This document shows positions 58,761 through 64,000 of a stretch of DNA of 64,000 nt, in pieces (position 1 is the first letter of the stretch; every line of letters starts with the position of its first letter). The stretch is from DATLLJ01 sp965229885 (GTDB taxonomy: Bacteria > Acidobacteriota > Vicinamibacteria > Vicinamibacterales > CAVVIG01). A model generated the notes under the pieces. The model worked only from the letters and a program-made list of their open reading frames with translations, did not search any database and was not told the DNA's origin. The position numbers and the translations under genes were made by a program. The stretch lies in NCBI GenBank assembly GCA_965229885.1, contig CBDDJX010000002.1:310001-374000 (forward strand). The letters are read 5' to 3'.

Positions 58761-58761
58761 G

Positions 58762-59091
58762 TCAGAGTGCGTCCCCGACTCTGACATCCCGCACCCGCAG
58801 GCTGCCGGCGGGCAACTCGACAACCGCGTGCGCGCGCGGCGCGACCGCGATGCGCCATGGCGCCAGCTCCCTCACGATCCGCACGGCGCGTCCATCGCGA
58901 TCGACGAAGACCACGTCGATCGGAAAACGCATGAACATGGTGTGAATCGACCAGCACGGCGACAGCACCAGGGCCCCCGAGACACCGAGGCTGTCCCGCC
59001 CGAGGAACCCGTGGCGGCGCTCCGCGCGAGTCAGCGCCAGGGTCACGTCGCTCGCGATCGTTTCGTCGGATCGTGCGTTGATCAGCAGCAT
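58762..59091 (-). CDS. DUF192 family protein
   Basis: 109 aa. The DUF192 signature is complete: SDVTLALTRAERRHGFLGRD, PCWSIHTMFMRFPIDVVFVDRDGRAVRIVRELAPWRIAVAPRAHAVVELPAGSL. These small barrel proteins are often exported or membrane-associated; this one has no signal peptide in the chosen start (ATG 59091). Function unknown. Confidence 0.92.
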   Translation of the reverse strand: MLLINARSDETIASDVTLALTRAERRHGFLGRDSLGVSGALVLSPCWSIHTMFMRFPIDVVFVDRDGRAVRIVRELAPWRIAVAPRAHAVVELPAGSLRVRDVRVGDAL

Positions 59092-59121
59092 CGCTGGGCC
59101 CCAGGGGAAATTGCAATAGTT

Positions 59122-59745
59122 CTAGGACACGCCCGGCACTAAGTGCCATCCGACGCGGCGGCAATAGGATTGATATTCCGCGTCGGCGCTGAGCACGCGT
59201 TCTTCGATGAGCGCACGGAGGACGAGCGCGCCGTCCGCCACGATCAGCACCGCCGCGTTCCACGGGGTCGGATGCGCGACGAGAAACGCCGTGCGAGTCA
59301 GCAGATACCCTGCGTAGATCGGATGCCGAACGAGCACGTACGGCCCGCGCATGACGACACCGCGGTTGGCCGGCGCGATGCCGAAGCTGCGGCCGAGCGC
59401 CAGCTTTCCGACGATGACCAGCCAAAGGCCGGCGGCGGACGCGATAGTGGTGACCGCGTCCGGCACCATGTTCGATCCATCGACTGCACGCAGGAGCGGG
59501 GGGCCAGCCACCGACATCGCCGTCGTCAACACGCCGGCGGCTGACCGATCGACAAGGTCCGTCCGCCGTCTCACCATCGTCAGCAGCACGACGAGCGACT
59601 CGCTGGCGAGGAGCAGCAGGCCGGTGACGTGGCCGGTGCGCAGAAAGTCGCCGAGGAGGTTCACGGAGAGTAGCGAGAACAGCACGATCACGATCGCCCT
59701 CGCCACGAGATCTGTGGCGACGCTGCTCTCGAGGCGACGAGACAT
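59122..59745 (-). CDS. Isoprenylcysteine carboxyl methyltransferase-like membrane protein
   Basis: 207 aa, five or more TM segments. The C-terminal GVVMRGPYVLVRHPIYAGYLLTRTAFLVAHPTPWNAAVLI and IEERVLSADAEYQSYCRRVGWHLVPGV match the ICMT/PEMT family (RHPxYxG SAM-binding motif and the E-x-YxxY tail). It probably methylates a membrane lipid or isoprenoid substrate. The ATG at 59743-59745 directly abuts the stop of the AAA-type gene. Confidence 0.88.
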   Translation of the reverse strand: MSRRLESSVATDLVARAIVIVLFSLLSVNLLGDFLRTGHVTGLLLLASESLVVLLTMVRRRTDLVDRSAAGVLTTAMSVAGPPLLRAVDGSNMVPDAVTTIASAAGLWLVIVGKLALGRSFGIAPANRGVVMRGPYVLVRHPIYAGYLLTRTAFLVAHPTPWNAAVLIVADGALVLRALIEERVLSADAEYQSYCRRVGWHLVPGVS

Positions 59746-60440
59746 CAGTGAATCTCCATGCGGGGTCGTGCCGACGCCTTGCGACGCGGGGGAGCCACAG
59801 CCTGCGGCTCATCGTCGACGAAGTAGGCGTTGCACGCGGCGTCAAGCAACTCGCGCGTAATCACCGGCTCGATGCCCCAATAGCGGCACATGGCGGTGAC
59901 GTGTTCGAGCAGATCGCGTGGATGGCAGGCGCGCATCGGCCGCCGCATGGGGGCGTAGTGGCGCCGCTGCAGGTACGCGGCCATCACCTGATGAAAGCGC
60001 AGGTTTCGTTTCTTGCAGTTCAGCTCGAAGATCCGCGTGAACTGATCGATTGTCGGATCCTCAATCGAGATCTTGTAGGGAATCCGGCGCAGGAACGCTT
60101 CGTCGGCGAGCGATGCCGGGTTGAGGTTCGTCGCAAACACGGCCAGCACGTCGAAGGGCACCTGGAACTTCTTGCCGGTGCGGAGCGTGAGATAGTCCAC
60201 GCGGCTTTCGAGCGGCACGATCCATCGGTTCAGCAGATCCTGCGGCCGCATCCGCTGCCGGCCGAAATCGTCGATGAGAAACACGCCGCCGTTGGCCTTC
60301 AGCTGAATCGGCGCTTCGTAGAACTTCGCGAGCGGATTGAAGCTGAGGTCGAGCATCTCCATCGTGAGCTCGCCGCCGACCATCACGACCGGGCGGCGGA
60401 TGCGCACCCAGCGCCGATCGCGCGGACAAGCCGGCCCCGC
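59745..60440 (-). pseudogene. AAA ATPase, N-terminally truncated
   Basis: The frame contains RRPVVMVGGELTMEMLDLSFNP, Walker B GGVFLIDDFGRQRM, sensor 1 LAVFATNLNP, an arginine finger/sensor 2 region FLRRIPYKISIEDP and a C-terminal helical domain (FHQVMAAYLQRRHYAPMRRPMRACHPRDLLEHV). The Walker A half is missing: before RDRRWVRIRRP the sequence changes into an unrelated, oppositely oriented gene fragment. Intact relatives are MoxR/TniQ-like ATPases of unknown partner. Confidence 0.72.
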
Positions 60441-60460
60441 GGCCGGTATCGGCCCGTTCG

Positions 60461-60613
60461 GCACGACCCACGAAGGCGAAGCCGGTTCAGGACGAATGGG
60501 GCCTTTTCGATCCGGAGCAATGCGGGTTTGCGGCGCTTCTGGCCAAGCTCAAGGAAGTCACCGAGGAAGACGGGTCGCGGGTCCAACCGCCAGCCTTAAG
60601 GAGGAGCCAGTGA
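60461..60613 (+). pseudogene. C-terminal fragment of an unknown gene
   Basis: The frame reads ARPTKAKPVQDEWGLFDPEQCGFAAL, then LAKLKEVTEEDGSRVQPPALRRSQ, and stops at 60611-60613. The segment VQDEWGxFDPEQCGFAALLAKL looks conserved-protein-like. The 5' part has been lost at the junction with the AAA gene fragment. It overlaps the small membrane protein start by 4 nt (GTGA). Confidence 0.5.
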
Positions 60614-60693
60614 TTTGGGTCTTAATTGTCGCAATGAGTGTCGTCGGACTTGCGTGGGTCAAAGTGCGTCGCCGTCGCAAGGCCAACGGCTAA
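60610..60693 (+). CDS. 27-aa single-pass membrane microprotein
   Basis: GTG start with a strong Shine-Dalgarno AAGGAGGAG 4 nt upstream. The product MIWVLIVAMSVVGLAWVKV plus a short basic tail has one TM helix and a positively charged C-terminus. The GTG overlaps the stop of the upstream fragment. It is too short for default gene callers. Confidence 0.6.
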   Translation: MIWVLIVAMSVVGLAWVKVRRRRKANG

Positions 60694-60706
60694 CGACGAC
60701 GACCAG

Positions 60707-61192
60707 CTACGTCGCGGGCTTGACCATAATGGAAATGCGCTTCCGGAATTTCACGGGCACACCATCGAGCGTCGTGGGCTGATAGCGCCAGTTCCTCGTG
60801 GCGTCGACCGCGAGCTGGTCGTACGACGCATTCACGGGCTCACGGATCGTCGCCGATTCCACGAGCCCTCGCTCGTCGATGACGATTTCAAGCACGCCTG
60901 GCGATTCGGACGGCCGGCCCGAGAACGATGGCAGGTCCTGCCGGATGGTGGCCGGCCCCACGACGTTCGTATCGACGACGGTGTAGACGCGCGGCGGCGC
61001 CGGAGCTGCCGGCACGACCGCGCGCGTGAGTGCCGCCGGCAGAGGCGCCACCTGCAGGGGAGGCGGCGGGATGGCCTTCGCGCTCAATTCCTGAAAGCCG
61101 ATTGCTAGAGCGCTTTTCAGATAGCCCTTGTACTCGCTGGGCGGACCGTGGTACTCCTGCGTGCACCGATGCAGGAGGACCGATGCGCGCAT
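60707..61192 (-). pseudogene. TonB-domain protein, C-terminal half separated by IS630
   Basis: A Pro-rich linker (AIPPPPLQVAPLPAALTRAVVPAAPAPP) precedes a TonB C-terminal domain (VYTVVDTNVVGPATIRQDLPSFSGRPSESPGVLEIVIDERGLVESATIREPVNASYDQLAVDATRNWRYQPTTLDGVPVKFRKRISIMV). Genuine gene sequence starts at 61105. The remainder up to 61192 is IS sequence. Joined to the half at 62134-62644 it is a single gene. Confidence 0.85.
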
Positions 61193-62131
61193 ACTCGATG
61201 GACTTACGAGAGCGGGCGTTACTCGATAGCGATGCCGGGATGAAGGCCGCCGCTGTCGCGGCGAAGTACCGCGTGAGCGGGTCGTGGGTGCGGCTGTTGA
61301 AGCAACGGCGGCGCAAGACGGGTGAGGTGGCGCCGCGCGTGCAGCGTCACGGTCGACGCCCCATGCTCGAACCGCATCTCCACACCTTGGCGGCGCTCAT
61401 CGCGGCACAGCCCGATCGCACGCTGGCCGAACTGAAGGACGCCCTCGCCACGCCCGCGAGTGTGCCGACGGTCTGGCGTGCCGTACACGCCCTCGGGTTG
61501 ACCGTCAAAAAAAACGGTCCGCCCATCCGAACACGATCGGCCTGACGTCGCGGCGGCGCGCGGCGCGTGGCATGCGGCGGCGCCGACCTGGGATCCGACC
61601 CACCTCGTGTTTCTGGACGAAACCGGCATCACCACCAATCTGCTCCGACGATTCGGCCGCGCCCCGTGCGGGGCGCGTGTCCACGACCACACCCCCGGCG
61701 GGCGCTGGCGGACTAGCACGTTTCTCGCCGCGTTGCGGGTTACAGGACTGACGGCCCCGGGGGTCTTCGACGGCGCGATCGATGGCGAGAGCTTCCGGGC
61801 CTACATCGAACAGATCTTGGTGCCGACCCTGCACCCCGGCGACCTCGTCATCGCCGACAACCTCGGCGCGCACAAGGTCGCCGGTATCCAGCGAGCCATC
61901 CAGGCTGCCGGGGCCACGCTCTGGTATCTGCCGCCCTATAGCCCGGACCTCAATCCAATCGAACTGTGCTTCGCGAAGCTGAAGGCTCTGGTCCGCACCG
62001 CTCGCTGTCGCAGCACCGAGACGCTCTGGCCGTTCCTCGGCGAGTGCCTGGCGCACTTCAGTCCCGACGAATGCCGCAACTACTTTCGGCACTGCGGCTA
62101 CGGCGGTGCCACACGGTCATGAAAAGCGCTG
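61108..62131 (+). mobile_element. IS630-family insertion sequence, recent insertion
   Basis: About 1024 bp flanked by TA (61106-61107 and 62132-62133). Terminal inverted repeats are AGCGCTTTTCA (61109-61119) and TGAAAAGCGCT (62120-62130), perfect over 11 bp. Removing the element plus one TA restores the host gene's frame exactly (DLRTL-AIGFQEL). Confidence 0.9.
61183..62122 (+). CDS. IS630 transposase, two frames separated by an A8 run
   Basis: The first frame (61183-61545) holds the HTH: MRAYSMDLRERALLDSDAGMKAAAVAAKYRVSGSWVRLLKQRR. After LTVKK the frame changes at A8 (61507-61514) to the DDE part: HLVFLDETGITTNLLRRFGRAPCGARV, DLVIADNLGAHKVAGIQRAI, LPPYSPDLNPIELCFAKLK. The frame change could be programmed slippage on the A-run, known for IS elements, or an inactivating indel; seven A's would give one continuous ORF. 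The element otherwise looks intact. Confidence 0.85.
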
Positions 62132-62644
62132 TAGCGTTCTGAGGTCGGACAGCGGAGGCTGTCCAGTGAGCCGAACGACTTCGGGGTCGGCCAGCAGGGT
62201 CAGCGTCTGGCTGAAGCCGGCTGCGGCCGCCACATAGTCTTTCTTGTCGAACGCCGCCTTGGCCTTCGCGTACCGCTGCGCGATGATCGACGGCAGGAGA
62301 CGCCGCCTGACTTCGCTGAACGCGGTTCGCACGCGAGGCGACACCTCCGACGCAGGTTGGTACAGCGGATCGGCCACGACGAGCGCCTCGATGGACGCCT
62401 GCGCCTCGTGGCCGCGGCCGAGCGCGAGGAGACAGAAGGCGCGGTACTGCTCGACGTAGAACGCATCCGCCGCCGGCGCGCCTGCCGCGCGCATGCGATT
62501 GAGCGCCGCGAGCGCCTCTTCGTACGCCGCCGAGGCGTACAGATCGCGCGCCGTGGACAGATCGTCGGTGGCGCGGGTCGCGACGCCCGTCGTCGCCATG
62601 ACGATCATCGCGGAGATCGCGGAGAGCAGTTTCCAGGCCGTCAC
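62117..62644 (-). pseudogene. N-terminal half of the TonB-domain protein interrupted by IS630
   Basis: From GTG 62644, a signal or anchor (WKLLSAISAMIVMATTGVATRA) is followed by a TPR-like helical region (LSTARDLYASAAYEEALAALNRMRAAGAP...YRAFCLLALGRGHEAQASIEALVVADP...AKAAFDKKDYVAAAAGFSQTLTLL). Real gene sequence ends at 62134; the last codons (QRFS) are IS sequence. The start overlaps the PEGA gene stop by 4 nt. The intact gene would encode a TPR-TonB energy-transducer-like protein. Confidence 0.82.
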
Positions 62645-64000
62645 GGCTTCTTCGTCAGATCGACGCTCACGCGCGTTGGCGCGGTGAGCGTGACGGTGAC
62701 CAGCTCGCGCTGCTCACCGAGGTCCGGATGTCGGAAGATGACCTCGTGCGGCCCGATGGTCACCGGCAGGTTGCCGATCGGCGTCTCACCAACTTTCTCG
62801 CCGTCGATCCACACATCAGCCCAGGGAACGGCGTTCAGCGCGATCGTGCCTTTGGGGAACTCGACTGCGATCGCCGATACCTCGCCGGCGGTGACGTGCA
62901 CGGCTCTGGTGCTGCGATACCCCAGCGAGTCGTTGACGATCAGGAGACGCCCGTCCTCAAACAGTTGAACGGTCTTTGGCGTCGAGACGCTGATCCAGCC
63001 GCCCGACGAGGCCGTGCTGGCCTGAGAGGCCACGAGGTTGGCGACGAGCGACGCCGTCGCGCCCGGCTCAATCGTCACCGTCTGCCTGGTCGTGCCATGC
63101 TCGCTCTCGATCACGACGGTGTGCTCGCCCGGAGAGAGGTAGGCGACGATGACCGGCGATGCGCCGCGCGGCACGCCGTCGACGCTGACCCTGGCGCCGG
63201 CCGGATCGGTGCGGACCTGCAGGCCGCCCGCCGTGGGCGGACCCGCGGCCAATTCGATGTACTGAGACAGCTGCGCTCCGGCGGCGACATCGAGCGACAC
63301 CGTCCGCTCGCCCGCGCCGCGCAACTGGAGGAGGTGCGTGCCGGCCGCGACGGTCATCGTCATCGGAGAAACACCCCGGGGTATGCCGTCGAGAACGACC
63401 TGCACGCCGGGCGGGTTCGTCGTGACGACCACCGTGCCGGTGGTGACCGGCGCGGAATCGAGATATCTCCGCGCCGCCATCGTGCCGCCACCGGCGAGCA
63501 CCAGGAACAGGAGTCCAGCGACCGCCGCGCGACGTCCGCCGCCGATGCGTCTCGATGGCATGTCAGGGAGCTCCTTGTCCTCGTCCTTCGTGTCCAGGTG
63601 GGCCATATGGGACGGCCATGATGTGTGTGAAGGGATCGTCGTGTGTGAAGGGATCGGCACGTGTAACGGCGTCGGCCTGCGTGCAGATTCGAGGGGACGA
63701 TTCAGCTTCGCGTCGCGCACAGGCGGTTCAGGCGGCAGCGCGCTCGGCGGAAGCGTGATGGCGACCGGCTCGCGCACCGCCGGCTGCCGGGCGATCGACG
63801 CTGGCGGCGACCACTCCTCGCGCAACGGTTCTTGCGCCCCGGCGTGCTTCGGCTCCGGCCACGGCTCCGCGATCTGCCGGGCCACCGGCTCGGGTGCCAC
63901 AGCCTCAGGGACCACAGGCGCAGGTGCGACTGACGGGCTGACCGTGACTTGCGGCGCCGCGGTCTCGCCGGCGAGCTCAGTGCGCTCGCGGCATCGCGCC
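62641..64000 (-). CDS. PEGA-domain membrane protein, N-terminus beyond window edge
   Basis: The reading frame is open to the right edge. A Pro-rich cytoplasmic region (with IPSHTTIPSHTSWPSHM repeats) is followed by one TM (RRAAVAGLLFLVLAGGGTMAA) and at least two PEGA domains (VVVTTNPPGVQVVLDGIPRGVSPMTMTV, LQVRTDPAGARVSVDGVPRGASPVIVAYLSPGEHTVVIES). A third PEGA-like domain follows (GTIALNAVPWADVWIDGEKVGETPIGNLPVTIGPHEVIFRHPDLG). PEGA domains are surface-layer/envelope modules. In such families the cytoplasmic part is often a kinase or zinc-ribbon domain, here out of view. It is coupled to the downstream TPR-TonB gene. Confidence 0.88.
   Translation of the reverse strand, partial: ARCRERTELAGETAAPQVTVSPSVAPAPVVPEAVAPEPVARQIAEPWPEPKHAGAQEPLREEWSPPASIARQPAVREPVAITLPPSALPPEPPVRDAKLNRPLESARRPTPLHVPIPSHTTIPSHTSWPSHMAHLDTKDEDKELPDMPSRRIGGGRRAAVAGLLFLVLAGGGTMAARRYLDSAPVTTGTVVVTTNPPGVQVVLDGIPRGVSPMTMTVAAGTHLLQLRGAGERTVSLDVAAGAQLSQYIELAAGPPTAGGLQVRTDPAGARVSVDGVPRGASPVIVAYLSPGEHTVVIESEHGTTRQTVTIEPGATASLVANLVASQASTASSGGWISVSTPKTVQLFEDGRLLIVNDSLGYRSTRAVHVTAGEVSAIAVEFPKGTIALNAVPWADVWIDGEKVGETPIGNLPVTIGPHEVIFRHPDLGEQRELVTVTLTAPTRVSVDLTKKP

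Noticed and set aside
1..64000. CRISPR array, tRNA, rRNA or prophage
   Set aside because: No regularly spaced repeats, cloverleaf-like TTCGAAT arms with matching acceptor ends, rRNA motifs or phage structural genes were seen by eye; a tRNAscan or Infernal run would be decisive.

Overview
The window is high-GC bacterial DNA. Its gene content fits an Acidobacteriota genome, most likely Vicinamibacteria-like. Pointers are secreted DinB proteins, TPR/aspartyl-protease proteins, TolB-propeller proteins, M28 and penicillin-acylase-type enzymes, and a POT transporter. This assignment is inference: there is no rRNA or other phylogenetic marker. I saw no tRNA, rRNA, CRISPR array or phage region.

Layout. 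1-7.4 kb: a 5'-nucleotidase running off the left edge, lipA, a DinB protein, a TetR regulator with a clear operator, an Atg22-type MFS gene, a truncated Nramp transporter behind an MgtE_N/CBS gene, and a broken sialidase-like gene. 7.4-14.5 kb: a four-gene ABC export operon (two FtsX permeases, an ATPase and an FtsX-CrtC/AttH fusion) divergent from a TonB siderophore receptor with a Fur-like site, then a cupredoxin. 14.7-15.9 kb: a redoxin/DsbD-alpha fusion whose first active-site cysteine position is an in-frame TGA followed by a bSECIS-like hairpin. This is the best selenoprotein candidate in the window. 16-21.5 kb: a decayed two-component system and envelope genes. 21.5-22.8 kb: ferredoxin, nuoB and nuoI without other complex I genes. 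22.8-30.8 kb: envelope proteases, a TlpA thioredoxin and small proteins. 30.8-32.5 kb: an IS630 relic inside a REP pair, then a CusF/SCO relic. 32.5-39.8 kb: DUF72, a YheT-like hydrolase, DinB, penicillin acylase, LemA and nucleotidyltransferase relics, a LigD phosphoesterase and a POT transporter. 39.8-42.9 kb: a B12-binding radical SAM protein with a C-terminal CCAEP motif, an ATP-grasp enzyme and a YggX-like protein, overlapping or closely spaced. 42.9-48.1 kb: molybdopterin-oxidoreductase and NDH-2 relics, an ALG1-like glycosyltransferase, LysR, an RRM protein and a second IS. 48.1-60 kb: M28 peptidase, MFS, PAS histidine kinase, HlyD relic, degenerate receiver, SurA-like foldase, a LIC_10091-like protein, a class V aminotransferase, DUF192, an ICMT-like methyltransferase and a truncated AAA ATPase. 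60-64 kb: a TonB-domain gene split by a nearly intact IS630, and a PEGA protein running off the right edge.

Two themes cut across the window. First, gene decay is heavy: about sixteen genes are frameshifted, stopped or fused by internal deletions, so either the region is eroding or the assembly contains consensus errors. Second, many starts (lipA, ferredoxin, tlpA, the EEP nuclease, DinB, POT, yggX, the aminotransferase) have a TANNNT -10 element 6-8 nt before the start codon, which points to leaderless transcription.
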